Shown: piece by piece, positions 50,751-59,973 of the stretch | Position numbering within the stretch: position 1 is the first letter of the stretch | Layout of the letters: every line of letters begins with the position of its first letter | NCBI GenBank assembly: GCA_934293575.1 | Contig: CAKQYU010000002.1 | Location: 124,001 to 188,000, forward strand | Length of the DNA stretch: 64,000 bases | Direction of reading: 5' to 3' | Source of the DNA: an uncultured Lachnospiraceae bacterium | GTDB taxonomy: Bacteria > Bacillota > Clostridia > Lachnospirales > Lachnospiraceae | The notes under the pieces: model-generated | Told to the model about the DNA's origin: nothing | The model's input: only the letters and a program-made list of their open reading frames with translations | Databases searched by the model: none | Program-made: the position numbers and the translations under genes

Positions 50751-51989
50751 ATGTATAGTTTTGATGAAATCACAAAAGTAGATGCAGACATTGCAAAGGC
50801 TATGACGGATGAAATCAATCGTCAGAATCAGAATCTGGAATTGATTGCATCAGAAAATATTGTCAGCAAAGCGGTAATGGCTGCAATGGGTAGTCCGCTT
50901 ACGAATAAGTACGCAGAAGGATATCCGGGAAAGCGTTATTATGGTGGATGTGAATATGTCGATGTTGTAGAGGATTTGGCAAGAGAGCGTGCAAAAGAAT
51001 TGTTTGGATGTGAGTATGTGAATGTTCAGCCACATTCCGGAGCACAGGCAAACATGGCTGTATTTTTTGCAATTATGCAGCCGGGAGATACTTTTATGGG
51101 AATGAATCTTGACCACGGCGGACATTTGACACATGGTTCTCCGGTTAATATGTCAGGTAAATATTTTAATGTTGTTCCATATGGTGTGAATGACGAAGGA
51201 TTTATTGATTATGATGAAGTGGAGCGTATTGCAAAAGAGTGTCATCCAAAGCTGATTGTTGCCGGTGCTTCTGCTTATGCAAGAAAGATTGATTTTAAGC
51301 GTTTTCGTGAGATAGCAGATATGGTTGGTGCGGTTTTAATGGTTGATATGGCACATATTGCAGGTCTTGTTGCAGCAGGTCTTCATGAAAGTCCGATTCC
51401 TTATGCACATGTTACAACTACAACGACACATAAAACTTTACGCGGACCTCGTGGTGGTATGATTTTATCCAGCAATGAAGTAAATGAAAAATATAACTTT
51501 AATAAGGCAATTTTCCCTGGTATTCAGGGCGGTCCTTTGATGCATGTTATTGCAGGTAAGGCTGTCTGCTTCAAAGAAGCTTTGTCAGATGAGTATAAGA
51601 CTTATATGGCGCAGGTTGTTAAAAATGCGGCGAAGCTTGCAGAGGAACTTCAAAAGAGAGGTTTCAAGATTGTATCCGGAGGAACCGATAATCATTTGAT
51701 GTTAGTGGATCTTCAGAACCTGAATCTGACAGGAAAAGAAGTTGAAAAATTATTAGACAGTGTACATATTACCGCTAATAAGAACACAGTACCAAATGAT
51801 CCGAAGTCTCCGTTTGTAACCAGCGGTATCCGTTTAGGAACACCTGCTATTACAACAAGGGGTGCAAATGAAGAGGATATGATTACGATTGCAGAAGCAA
51901 TTAAGGTCGCAGTAATTGATAAGGATGAGACAAAAGCAATGGAACTTGTAAAATCAATTACAGATAAGTATCCATTATACGCAGACTAA
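50751..51989 (+). CDS. glyA: serine hydroxymethyltransferase
   Basis: This 412-aa PLP enzyme interconverts serine and glycine and loads tetrahydrofolate with a one-carbon unit. LIASENIVSKAVMAAMGS and the PLP-lysine segment TTTTHKTLRGPRGG are diagnostic. The start follows ACGGAGG. It stands alone with a strong terminator shared with leuA. Upstream, 50642-50750 is AT-rich; I see no glycine riboswitch. Confidence 0.98.
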   Translation: MYSFDEITKVDADIAKAMTDEINRQNQNLELIASENIVSKAVMAAMGSPLTNKYAEGYPGKRYYGGCEYVDVVEDLARERAKELFGCEYVNVQPHSGAQANMAVFFAIMQPGDTFMGMNLDHGGHLTHGSPVNMSGKYFNVVPYGVNDEGFIDYDEVERIAKECHPKLIVAGASAYARKIDFKRFREIADMVGAVLMVDMAHIAGLVAAGLHESPIPYAHVTTTTTHKTLRGPRGGMILSSNEVNEKYNFNKAIFPGIQGGPLMHVIAGKAVCFKEALSDEYKTYMAQVVKNAAKLAEELQKRGFKIVSGGTDNHLMLVDLQNLNLTGKEVEKLLDSVHITANKNTVPNDPKSPFVTSGIRLGTPAITTRGANEEDMITIAEAIKVAVIDKDETKAMELVKSITDKYPLYAD

Positions 51990-52012
51990 TGAAAATTAAA
52001 AATTAACAAAAT

Positions 52013-52076
52013 AAAAAGGATATCACTTTACAGGTTTGAGGGTCCCCTCAGTTAATGTAAGGTGATATCCTTTTTT
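52013..52076. terminator. bidirectional terminator between glyA and leuA
   Basis: An 18-bp arm (AAAAGGATATCACTTTAC with GTAAGGTGATATCCTTTT) encloses a second hairpin (TGAGGG/CCCTCA). T residues follow on the plus strand and A residues on the other, so it serves both convergent genes. Confidence 0.92.
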
Positions 52077-52085
52077 ATTAAAGGA

Positions 52086-53765
52086 TTATTTGATGTTGTT
52101 TGTGTCTAAATATTTGTTAACGGCAGAAAGCAATGCGCAAACAGATGCATCGATAATATCATTCTTGATTCCGCAACCCCAGATGGTTTCATCTTCGGCA
52201 ACTTCGATTCCAACATAAGCACATGCCTGAGAGTCTGAACCGCGGTCTAACGCATGCTCCTCATAAGTAACTAATTTAAAGTCAATATGGAAATGCTTTT
52301 TGATTGCATTTGCAACTGCATCCAATCGACCGTTTCCGGTGCCGTGATATACCTTTGGCGTACCATCCCGTTTGATGGTAATGGCAGTTGAAAATACACC
52401 GTTTCCTTCCTGAACAAAGTGACATTCATCCAATTTGATTGCAGTCTTAATATTGACATATTGTTCACTGAAGATTCCAAGGATTTCTTCCGGTGATAAT
52501 TCCTTATGCATATGGTCGGATACATTTTTAACTGCATAGCCGACGTTTTCACGCATTTTAGCAGGTAAATTGAAACCATAATTTTGTTGTAAGATATATC
52601 CGATACCGCCTTTTCCGGACTGGGAATTAATACGGATAACATCGCTTTCGTATTTTCTTCCGACATCATGTGGGTCGATTGGAAGATATGGAACCGTCCA
52701 ATCTTTTAAGTCGTTATCAACACGCCACTGCATACCCTTTGCAATTGCATCCTGATGCGAACCGGAAAATGCAGCGAATACAAGCTGTCCGGTATATGGA
52801 GAACGTTCATGCACTTTCATGCCGGATACACGTTCGTATAATTCAGTAATCTTTGGCATATCGCTAAAGTCAAGCTTTGGATCAATGCCATGGGAATACA
52901 TATTCATTGCAAGTGTAATAATGTCAACATTACCGGTTCTTTCTCCGTTTCCGAATAAGGTTCCTTCAATACGGTCTGCTCCCGCAAGGATACCAAGCTC
53001 GGCATCTGCCACGCCGCAGCCACGGTCATTATGCGGATGTAATGAAATAATAACATTCTCTCTCATGGAAAGGTTTTTATGAAAATATTCAATCTGGCTT
53101 GCATATACATGAGGAAGGGACATTTCGACGGTTGCAGGTAAATTAATAATTACCTTGTTGTCGGCCGTTGGCTTCCAGACGTCGATTACGGCATTGCATA
53201 CCTCTAATGCATATTCAACTTCGGTACCGGTAAAGGATTCCGGAGAATACTCAAACTGGTAATTACCGCCATCCTGTTTGGTCAGGTCAAGAAGCATCTG
53301 TGCTCCGTCAATAGCAATCTGTTTGATTTCTTCTTTTGATTTTTTAAATACCTGTTCTCTCTGTGCTAAAGAGGTTGAGTTATATACATGAATTACAGCT
53401 TTTTTACAACCTTTAACAGCTTCAAATGTCTTTTTGATGATATGAGGTCTTGCCTGTGTTAATACCTGAATGGTCACATCATCCGGAATTAAATTCTGTT
53501 CGATTAATGCACGTAAAAATTCATATTCGGTTTCGGATGCAGCCGGGAATCCGACTTCGATTTCCTTGAAACCAACTTCTACCAGCATTTTAAAGAATTC
53601 AATTTTTTCGTCTAAACTCATTGGAACGATAAGAGCCTGATTACCGTCTCTTAAATCTACAGAACACCATGCAGGTGCCTTGTCAATGTACTCCTTTTTT
53701 GTCCAATCAAGACATTCCACAGGAGGCATGAAATAATTTCTCTTGTACTTGGTTGCGTCCATCAT
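52086..53765 (-). CDS. leuA: 2-isopropylmalate synthase
   Basis: This protein of about 559 aa makes 2-isopropylmalate from acetyl-CoA and 2-ketoisovalerate, the first step of leucine synthesis. The HMGL-like barrel shows SVDLRDGNQALIVPMS and SLHPHNDRGCGVADAELG. The C-terminal regulatory domain (about 435-559), where leucine inhibits, is present. The ATG at 53765 is better spaced from GGATGG than the ATG at 53777. A leucine T-box leader precedes it. leuB, leuC and leuD are not in the window. Confidence 0.96.
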   Translation of the reverse strand: MMDATKYKRNYFMPPVECLDWTKKEYIDKAPAWCSVDLRDGNQALIVPMSLDEKIEFFKMLVEVGFKEIEVGFPAASETEYEFLRALIEQNLIPDDVTIQVLTQARPHIIKKTFEAVKGCKKAVIHVYNSTSLAQREQVFKKSKEEIKQIAIDGAQMLLDLTKQDGGNYQFEYSPESFTGTEVEYALEVCNAVIDVWKPTADNKVIINLPATVEMSLPHVYASQIEYFHKNLSMRENVIISLHPHNDRGCGVADAELGILAGADRIEGTLFGNGERTGNVDIITLAMNMYSHGIDPKLDFSDMPKITELYERVSGMKVHERSPYTGQLVFAAFSGSHQDAIAKGMQWRVDNDLKDWTVPYLPIDPHDVGRKYESDVIRINSQSGKGGIGYILQQNYGFNLPAKMRENVGYAVKNVSDHMHKELSPEEILGIFSEQYVNIKTAIKLDECHFVQEGNGVFSTAITIKRDGTPKVYHGTGNGRLDAVANAIKKHFHIDFKLVTYEEHALDRGSDSQACAYVGIEVAEDETIWGCGIKNDIIDASVCALLSAVNKYLDTNNIK

Positions 53766-53819
53766 AATAAAATCCATCCTTTCTTGATTTGTTTATGTAA
53801 TTTCTTTCAGGATACCAAT

Positions 53820-53858
53820 AAAAAAAGTCCTAACATCTCCATAATAGAGACGCAAGAC
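53820..53858 (-). terminator. T-box-controlled terminator of leuA leader
   Basis: On the reverse strand AGTCTTGCGTCTC and GGAGATGTTAGGACT form an imperfect stem that ends in a run of seven T residues. Confidence 0.8.
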
Positions 53859-54088
53859 TAGAAATCTTTACGCGGTACCACTCCACTTCATACAACGTTG
53901 TATGCACTCATCGCAGATACGGACAATTATGTCTTATATCCTCCCTGAAATAACGGTTGGGTTCCGACCCTGCCTACTAAAATGTTCAACAAGGCTACTC
54001 AAAGGCGAGTTCAAATATCTTCCACAACTGACTTCCACCATATGCCAGCTCTCTGTGTGCTTCAAAAATCCTACTATTCCTTATCATT
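53820..54088 (-). promoter_or_regulatory. leucine T-box leader
   Basis: On the reverse strand the leader shows AGAGAGCTGGC in stem I, the specifier CTC (leucine) at 54009-54007 in GAACTCGCC, the T-box sequence GAGTGGTACCGCG at about 53883-53871, and a terminator at 53858-53820. Uncharged tRNA-Leu should prevent termination and switch on leuA. The codon agrees with the downstream gene. From 54089 to 54287 I see nothing but AT-rich sequence. Confidence 0.92.
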
Positions 54089-54287
54089 GTATTTTATATA
54101 CGATATGCAATTCGTTATTTATGTTTCCGACTGAAACAACTAACGAAAAGATACCATATTGCTTTTTAAATGTCAATGCTGAAATCGACAAAGATGGATT
54201 TTCTTTGTGCTTCCCGAAAAAAGAGTTTCACAAATATGAAAAAAGTATTAAAATAATAGGCAGATATTTGCAAGAGGAGGCGTTTTT

Positions 54288-54674
54288 ATGGGAGCGCGAA
54301 TTAAGGAATATATTCGATATATTAATGCATTACTGGAATCAGAGGATGAACAGATTGACTGGGGGGAAGAAAGAAGAAAACATCTGGTGCAGATTGCTTT
54401 TTTTGCACATGAACGGTTGATTCATCTGATTGTGACGGTTTTATTTGCCATCTTGACGGTTTTGATATTTTTGTATTTGTTAGGTCATTTCACGGTGTCT
54501 TTGCTTGCTTTACTGGTGGTGGTTATGGTATTGCTGGTGCCTTACATAAAACATTATTTTTTAATGGAAAACAGCGTGCAGTTTATGTATGAGCAATATG
54601 ATAAAATGCTGGAAAAGGATGGCAAGAAAGCGTTTCGTCGGGAAAGTGAATTTACCGAACCGGTTGTAAAATAA
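54288..54674 (+). CDS. small membrane protein of unknown function
   Basis: This 128-aa protein has a charged N-terminus (MGARIKEYIRYINALLESED), two adjacent hydrophobic segments at about residues 47-68 and 70-88, and a charged C-terminal stretch. I do not recognise a family. ATG 54288 follows AGAGGAGGCG. The neighbours are the divergent leuA leader and a diguanylate cyclase about 100 bases downstream. Confidence 0.7.
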   Translation: MGARIKEYIRYINALLESEDEQIDWGEERRKHLVQIAFFAHERLIHLIVTVLFAILTVLIFLYLLGHFTVSLLALLVVVMVLLVPYIKHYFLMENSVQFMYEQYDKMLEKDGKKAFRRESEFTEPVVK

Positions 54675-54777
54675 CATGAGGTGATAGAAACTTGTGTAAA
54701 TACTCAGATTGTAGTATGATTATATATTATACAATTTAAGGAATATGTGCAGGCGGGGACGCATATAAGAGGTAAGG

Positions 54778-55878
54778 ATGACAAATATATTTCATACAAT
54801 AAGACAGATTATGAGTGGTGTCAGACCATTAGATGATAAAATTAAATATCCGATGATTGCTTATATGTTAGCGTTTGTTCATGTATCATTTGCAATATTA
54901 TTCTATCGTGTACCGGTTACGCCGTTGTTTTTTTACAACATTGGGGTTACGGTATTTTATATGGCAGTTGGAATGATTTTAATTAAAACGAAACATCATG
55001 TACCGGTTTTTATTGCAATCTTGTTTGAAATTATGTTTAACTCGATTGTGTCGACGGTCATGCTAGGCTGGGATTGGGGCTTTATGATGTACACGGTTGG
55101 ATTGATTCCGTTAATCTTTTATCTGATGTACACATTGATGTATTTTAAAGGAAATATCATTGTCCCGATGGTTTCTTCTGCGGTCGTCATGGCATGTTAC
55201 TATACCATGCAGATTGTGATGAGTAACATGAATCCTTTATATCAACTGAATGATGTAGAAGATAGGGAGAGTTTCTTTTATTACTATAATGTTACGTTGA
55301 CATTTTTAATTTTATATTTCTGTTCTGTATTATTTTCAATTGAAGTTTATTATATGAGAAAAAATCTGGAACGGGAAAACCGGAATCTTGGAGAGATTGC
55401 CAATTATGATCCGTTAACCCATTTGATGAATCGGCGGAGTATGATGCCGAAGGTAAAACAGGCATTTGCAAAGGCAAAAGAAGGAGATTTTAAGTTTTGT
55501 CTGATTATGGGTGATATAGATGATTTTAAGTCGGTAAATGATACTTATGGACATGCTTGCGGAGATACTTTGTTAGTAACAGTAGCAAATCTGATTAAGA
55601 ATTGTGTCAGGGAAGAAGATTGTGTGTGCCGTTGGGGTGGAGAAGAATTTCTTATACTGATTGATGCAGATAAGGAAATTTCAGCACAGGTTGCAAAGCG
55701 GATATGTGAAGACATATCAAAATTGGTGATAGAACACGAGAATATCAAACTATCGGTTACGATGACATTAGGCGTGGCAGAATATGATGGTCAGCAGTCA
55801 AGCAGAGTATTGATTGATTTGGCGGATCAGAGAATGTACTACGGAAAGAAAAATGGAAAAAATCAGGTTGTGAATTGA
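54778..55878 (+). CDS. membrane diguanylate cyclase (GGDEF)
   Basis: This 366-aa protein has about six membrane segments in residues 25-200 and a C-terminal GGDEF domain (about 205-366) that makes c-di-GMP from two GTP. DPLTHLMNRRSM starts the domain, the active site is GGEEF, and an intact inhibitory I-site RxxD (REED) lies five residues before it, so product feedback is likely. The start follows AGAGGT. The REC-HD-GYP protein at 33.3 kb would degrade the same signal. Confidence 0.93.
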   Translation: MTNIFHTIRQIMSGVRPLDDKIKYPMIAYMLAFVHVSFAILFYRVPVTPLFFYNIGVTVFYMAVGMILIKTKHHVPVFIAILFEIMFNSIVSTVMLGWDWGFMMYTVGLIPLIFYLMYTLMYFKGNIIVPMVSSAVVMACYYTMQIVMSNMNPLYQLNDVEDRESFFYYYNVTLTFLILYFCSVLFSIEVYYMRKNLERENRNLGEIANYDPLTHLMNRRSMMPKVKQAFAKAKEGDFKFCLIMGDIDDFKSVNDTYGHACGDTLLVTVANLIKNCVREEDCVCRWGGEEFLILIDADKEISAQVAKRICEDISKLVIEHENIKLSVTMTLGVAEYDGQQSSRVLIDLADQRMYYGKKNGKNQVVN

Positions 55879-55905
55879 TTTGAGATGTTTTCTTGAAGAT
55901 GGAAT

Positions 55906-55933
55906 AGAACGTATATGGATACGTTCTTTTTTT
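55906..55933 (+). terminator. intrinsic terminator after GGDEF gene
   Basis: AGAACGTAT pairs perfectly with ATACGTTCT over a 4-base loop and is followed by seven T residues. Confidence 0.9.
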
Positions 55934-56088
55934 GTGCAATCAATATACCGGACGAATGCAGGTCAGATTTATAAAAAAGTAGAAAAAAGAAGAAAACTGG
56001 GACATAATGCACTAAAATGAGTATTAAAATTGTAGAAATTGCCGAGAAAATGTGTTATAATTAAGGAAATTGTTACGGGGAGGAAGAT

Positions 56089-57759
56089 ATGCATATGAAT
56101 ACACGGAAAGGATTAAATTTATTTACAACTTTACTTTTGATTGGATTGGTTCCAATGATTGTGATAGCAATTGTATTGAGTATAGTTTCTGTTCAACGAA
56201 TCGGAAGTATTACGAAAAACGAGACAAAGGATCGCCTGAAGGTGGCAGCGTATAATCTGGGAAACTACTACAGGGAAGATATGGCGCAGGGAACAAAAAT
56301 GGATGATTCACATGATTATGTGGATAGTCTGTTAGAGGATGATATTGTATTAACTCTGTTTAAGGAGGATACAAGATATATTACCTCCATCAAGGGCGAA
56401 GACGGAAAACGGAATGAGGGAACAAAGGCGGATGCGGATATTTACAAACAGGTTTGTGAGGGAAAGGATTATTACTCTGAGGATGTCACGATAGGAGACA
56501 AGGAGTATTATGTATATTATGCACCGATTGAGGGTGCCAACGGCAAGGTTGTTGGTATGGCATTCGCGGGAGAAACAGTTGATAATGTGAGAATGCAGAT
56601 TCGACAGGCAAGTGTCTGGTTTGTGGTAATTGCAATTGTTTCGGTTGTTATTTTTTCGGTTATTGTAATTTTACTGGCAATTAAAATAAGAAAACCAATC
56701 ATTGATATCGTAGGTGTTGTGGGCGAGATTGCGGCAGGGAATCTTGATAAAGAAGTAAATAGTTCAAGTAAGATAGCTGAGATTCAGACGTTGGTACAGG
56801 CCACCCATAAGCTTCAGTTAAGCATGAGCCGGGTTATTTCCGGTGTAATGTCGGATGTGGGAAATCTTGATCAGAATATGGGTAATATTACGGATAAAGT
56901 ACATAACAGTAATCAGGCGGCAGAGGCAATTGCAACCGCGGTGAATGAACTTGCAAAGGGGACGATTGATATGGCGGAGAGTGTGCAAAATACGGCATCA
57001 CAAATGGCAGATATCGGCAATCATATTTCTGAAATTAATCAGCTGGCAACCGATGCGGCACAGGCATCGAATATTGTAAAGCAGGAAAGTAATGATGCGA
57101 AAAACCAGCTTGCACAGCTGATACAGGCAAATGTAGATACCATACAGATATCCGGAGATGTTGTTACCGGAATTCATGAATCTTCAGAAGCAATTGAAAA
57201 TATCCGTCAGGCTGCAGACGTAATTGCCCAAATTGCCAGCCAGACTTCGTTGCTTGCATTAAATGCTAGTATTGAGGCGGCAAGAGCCGGTGAATATGGA
57301 AGAGGTTTCTCGGTTGTAGCGGGAGAAATATCCAATCTTGCAACACAGTCGGATGAATCCACACAGGAAATACAAAAGGTTGTAGCAGAGATTATTCATG
57401 CTTCGGAACAGAACGTATTGCTGGCAAATAAAATTAAAACAGCTGTGGATAATGAAAAAGATGTATTGGCAAAGGTTCGGAACAGCTTTGATGTTGTGGA
57501 TGATAAGGCAGTACAAAGTGCAGATGCCATTATAAAGATTACCGATAAGACAGAACGTCTGAATCTTGCAAAAGAAAAGGTTTTGGATGAGATTACAACT
57601 CTGTCGGCAATATCCGAGGAGGATGCAGCCGGATGTCAGGAAACGAATTCTAATATGGAAGAGTTTGCTGCCAATATGGAGGAAATTAACCAGCAGGCAG
57701 TGAATACACAGGATACTTCCCGACTGTTAAGAGAATCGGTATCGTATTTCCGAATTTAA
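56089..57759 (+). CDS. methyl-accepting chemotaxis protein (2)
   Basis: This 556-aa chemoreceptor has a membrane segment at about 14-36, an extracellular single-Cache-like sensor of about 140 residues (DKEYYVYYAPIEGANGKVVG is typical), a second membrane segment at about 181-203, a HAMP domain, and a signalling coil with an intact tip (SQTSLLALNASIEAARAGE). The start follows GGGAGGAAG. The ligand is unknown; Cache sensors of this type often bind small organic acids. Confidence 0.93.
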   Translation: MHMNTRKGLNLFTTLLLIGLVPMIVIAIVLSIVSVQRIGSITKNETKDRLKVAAYNLGNYYREDMAQGTKMDDSHDYVDSLLEDDIVLTLFKEDTRYITSIKGEDGKRNEGTKADADIYKQVCEGKDYYSEDVTIGDKEYYVYYAPIEGANGKVVGMAFAGETVDNVRMQIRQASVWFVVIAIVSVVIFSVIVILLAIKIRKPIIDIVGVVGEIAAGNLDKEVNSSSKIAEIQTLVQATHKLQLSMSRVISGVMSDVGNLDQNMGNITDKVHNSNQAAEAIATAVNELAKGTIDMAESVQNTASQMADIGNHISEINQLATDAAQASNIVKQESNDAKNQLAQLIQANVDTIQISGDVVTGIHESSEAIENIRQAADVIAQIASQTSLLALNASIEAARAGEYGRGFSVVAGEISNLATQSDESTQEIQKVVAEIIHASEQNVLLANKIKTAVDNEKDVLAKVRNSFDVVDDKAVQSADAIIKITDKTERLNLAKEKVLDEITTLSAISEEDAAGCQETNSNMEEFAANMEEINQQAVNTQDTSRLLRESVSYFRI

Positions 57760-57807
57760 GAATCTTCAAAATGTTAAATTAAGTTCACAAAATCTTCACA
57801 AGAATTA

Positions 57808-57849
57808 TTAGCACTCGCTATTGACGAGTGCTAATAATAGTGGTATAAC
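57808..57849 (+). promoter_or_regulatory. CIRCE operator and promoter of hsp20-2
   Basis: TTAGCACTC, nine bases and GAGTGCTAA at 57808-57834 are a perfect CIRCE element. TTGACG at 57821-57826 and TATAAC at 57844-57849 are 17 bases apart, so HrcA would cover the -35 box. Confidence 0.96.
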
Positions 57850-57893
57850 ATAATTGTACCAAATAAAGAAGTGAATAAAAGGAGGAATGACAT

Positions 57894-58319
57894 ATGTTAA
57901 TGCCTGGTATTTTTGGAGAAGATTTTGTAGATGAATTTTTTGGAACCCCATCAAAGAGTAGTGGTTCATACAGGAATCAGAGCTTGATGCAGACAGATAT
58001 TAAAGAAAATGAAAGTTGCTTTGTTTTGGAGATTAACCTTCCGGGTTTTCAGAAAGAGCAGATTAGTGCAGAACTGAAAGACGGATATCTGACAATTAAG
58101 GCAACAACAAAAGAGGACGGAGCAAAGGATACATCCTTCCGTTATATTCGCAAGGAACGTTATATAGGTTCTTGCAGCCGTACATTTTATGTTGGCGATG
58201 TCGTAACAAAAGACGACATAAAAGCAAAATATGAGAATGGAATTTTATCTTTGACAGTTCCAAAACTGGAAAAGAAGCCTGAGACAGAAGAACAACATTA
58301 TATTTCAATCGAAGGTTAA
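57894..58319 (+). CDS. Hsp20 / alpha-crystallin small heat-shock protein (2)
   Basis: This 141-aa chaperone is a shorter paralogue of the protein at 45.6 kb. The alpha-crystallin domain covers about 30-125 (EINLPGFQKEQISAELKDG, RKERYIGSCSRTFYV). Both end with the same ISIEG. A perfect CIRCE site controls it, and a terminator follows. Two Hsp20s with different N-terminal arms may form mixed or separate oligomers. Confidence 0.94.
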   Translation: MLMPGIFGEDFVDEFFGTPSKSSGSYRNQSLMQTDIKENESCFVLEINLPGFQKEQISAELKDGYLTIKATTKEDGAKDTSFRYIRKERYIGSCSRTFYVGDVVTKDDIKAKYENGILSLTVPKLEKKPETEEQHYISIEG

Positions 58320-58352
58320 GGCTGCTTCTACATTTCTCTTTTATATGATTTT

Positions 58353-58390
58353 AGACGATATGCTGGGATACAGTATATCGTCTTTTTTTT
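58353..58390 (+). terminator. intrinsic terminator after hsp20-2
   Basis: AGACGATATGCTG pairs with CAGTATATCGTCT (13 bp, one G-U) over a 5-base loop and is followed by a run of eight T residues. Confidence 0.93.
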
Positions 58391-58463
58391 CAAAAAATTG
58401 TATCATAAGAAACAAAAATGATTTTAAATGTTTCCGATTAAAAAAATTTTATCGTTTGAACAC

Positions 58464-58492
58464 TTGATATCTAAAAAAAATAGGTTTAAACT
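58464..58492 (+). promoter_or_regulatory. candidate promoter of the ATP synthase operon
   Basis: TTGATA at 58464-58469 and TAAACT at 58487-58492 are 17 bases apart, about 37 bases before the atpB start codon. Confidence 0.45.
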
Positions 58493-58528
58493 AAGGTCGA
58501 AAATTTTAAACAGTAAGGAGATGGTTTC

Positions 58529-59215
58529 TTGGGTAGCTTGGCAGAAGACCTGATGAAGGAGCTTGAATGCGAGAAAGTCTTTACAATACCGGCTGGAGGC
58601 GGAATTCCTATTTATGAATCCGTGGTGGTAACTTGGATTATAATGGCAGTTTTGATTCTGGTTGCATTTATCTTCACAAGGAATTTAAAGATTGATCATA
58701 TAAGCAAGCGTCAGGCAATTGCAGAATTGATCTACACCAAATTAACCGATTTTGTATCTGGCATGATTGGAGAAAAAGGAATTGCATATGTTCCTTATCT
58801 GATTACTGTACTTTTGTACATAGGATGTGCCAATATCATCGGTTTGTTTGGATTCAAATCTCCCACAAAGGATTTGAATGTAACGATTGCGCTTTCTTTG
58901 ATGAGTATCATTTTAGTGGAAGCAGCAGGTATCTATCATTTAGGTGTCGGGAAGTGGCTTCATAAGTTCGCGGAGCCGGTAGCAATCGTAACACCAATTA
59001 ACATTTTGGAAGTATTTACAAGACCTCTTTCGCTTTGTATGCGATTGTTTGGTAACGTTTTAGGTGCTTTCGTAATTATGGAATTAATTAAAATAGTAGT
59101 TCCGATTATTTTGCCGGCAGTATTCAGTTGTTATTTCGATTTATTTGACGGATTACTTCAGGCATATGTATTTGTATTTTTAACATCACTGTATATCAGT
59201 GAAGAAATTGAGTAA
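58529..59215 (+). CDS. atpB: ATP synthase F0 subunit a
   Basis: This 228-aa membrane subunit forms the ion half-channels next to the c-ring. The essential arginine is Arg172 in LSLCMRLFGNVLGA. The start is a TTG, since AAGGAGA lies at good spacing and the only nearby ATG (58521) is out of frame and hits a stop. There is no atpI in front. It is shorter than the E. coli subunit but normal for clostridia. Confidence 0.95.
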   Translation: MGSLAEDLMKELECEKVFTIPAGGGIPIYESVVVTWIIMAVLILVAFIFTRNLKIDHISKRQAIAELIYTKLTDFVSGMIGEKGIAYVPYLITVLLYIGCANIIGLFGFKSPTKDLNVTIALSLMSIILVEAAGIYHLGVGKWLHKFAEPVAIVTPINILEVFTRPLSLCMRLFGNVLGAFVIMELIKIVVPIILPAVFSCYFDLFDGLLQAYVFVFLTSLYISEEIE

Positions 59216-59237
59216 AAGAAGAAAAGGAGATAAGATT

Positions 59238-59465
59238 ATGACAACATTATTAGCAATTGGAGCAGGTATTGCAGTATTAGGAGCAGCTGGAGCAGGTGTA
59301 GGTATTGGTGTAGCAACAGGTAAGGCTACGGAGTCTATTGCAAGACAGCCGGAAGCTGCAAGTAAAATTAACTCAACATTGATTCTTGGTTGTGCGCTTG
59401 CCGAAGCAACCGCTATTTATTGTTTCGTTATTGCGTTAATGATTATTGTAGTTTTAGGAAAATAA
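59238..59465 (+). CDS. atpE: ATP synthase F0 subunit c
   Basis: This 75-aa hairpin of two helices forms the rotor ring. The loop has the conserved ARQPE and the ion-carrying Glu56 lies in ALAEATAIYC. Compared with the Ilyobacter sodium-type c subunit, the Gln ligand of helix 1 is Ile and the Ser after the Glu is Ala, so proton coupling is more likely. ATG 59238 follows AAGGAGA. Confidence 0.95.
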   Translation: MTTLLAIGAGIAVLGAAGAGVGIGVATGKATESIARQPEAASKINSTLILGCALAEATAIYCFVIALMIIVVLGK

Positions 59466-59488
59466 GATAGGAAAGGCAGGTTACAGAT

Positions 59489-59971
59489 ATGCTGAAAATT
59501 GATGCGGCAAATATAATTATTACTGTAATTAACCTATTGGTGCTTTTCGTTGCAATGAAACTTGTATTCTTTAAACCACTTGCCAAGATTATCGGTCAGC
59601 GTCAGGAAGAGGCGGATAAGCAGTTGGCAGATGCAAAAGCAAAGCAGGAAGAAGCGGATGCGTTGAAGTCTCAGTATAATGAGTCTTTAGTTGGTATCGA
59701 AGAAGAAAGAAAGCAGACAATGCAGGAAGCTCGCAAGAATGCAGATGCGGAGTATCAGCGCATTGTAGGTTCTGCACAGGAAGAAGCAAAACAGATTAAG
59801 ATTACAGCGGAACAGGAAGCAGAGAAAGAAAAAACAAAGATTATGAAGAGTGCTGAAAAAGATATTGCCGATATGGTAGTTGATGCAGCAACGAAGGTAG
59901 TAGGAACACAAAGTGGTGCGAATATTGACAGTTCGCTCTACAATGAATTTTTAGGTAAAGCAGGTGATTGA
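59489..59971 (+). CDS. atpF: ATP synthase F0 subunit b
   Basis: This 160-aa stalk subunit has one membrane helix at about residues 8-26, then a long Glu/Gln/Ala/Lys-rich coiled coil that holds F1 in place. ATLE motifs are weak, as usual. Its stop is two bases before the start of the delta-alpha fusion, which binds its far end. Confidence 0.94.
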   Translation: MLKIDAANIIITVINLLVLFVAMKLVFFKPLAKIIGQRQEEADKQLADAKAKQEEADALKSQYNESLVGIEEERKQTMQEARKNADAEYQRIVGSAQEEAKQIKITAEQEAEKEKTKIMKSAEKDIADMVVDAATKVVGTQSGANIDSSLYNEFLGKAGD

Positions 59972-59973
59972 TA

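Noticed and set aside
53902..54420. 172-aa plus-strand frame
   Set aside because: It lies over the leucine T-box on the other strand and overlaps the start of the small membrane protein gene, which has a much better ribosome site.
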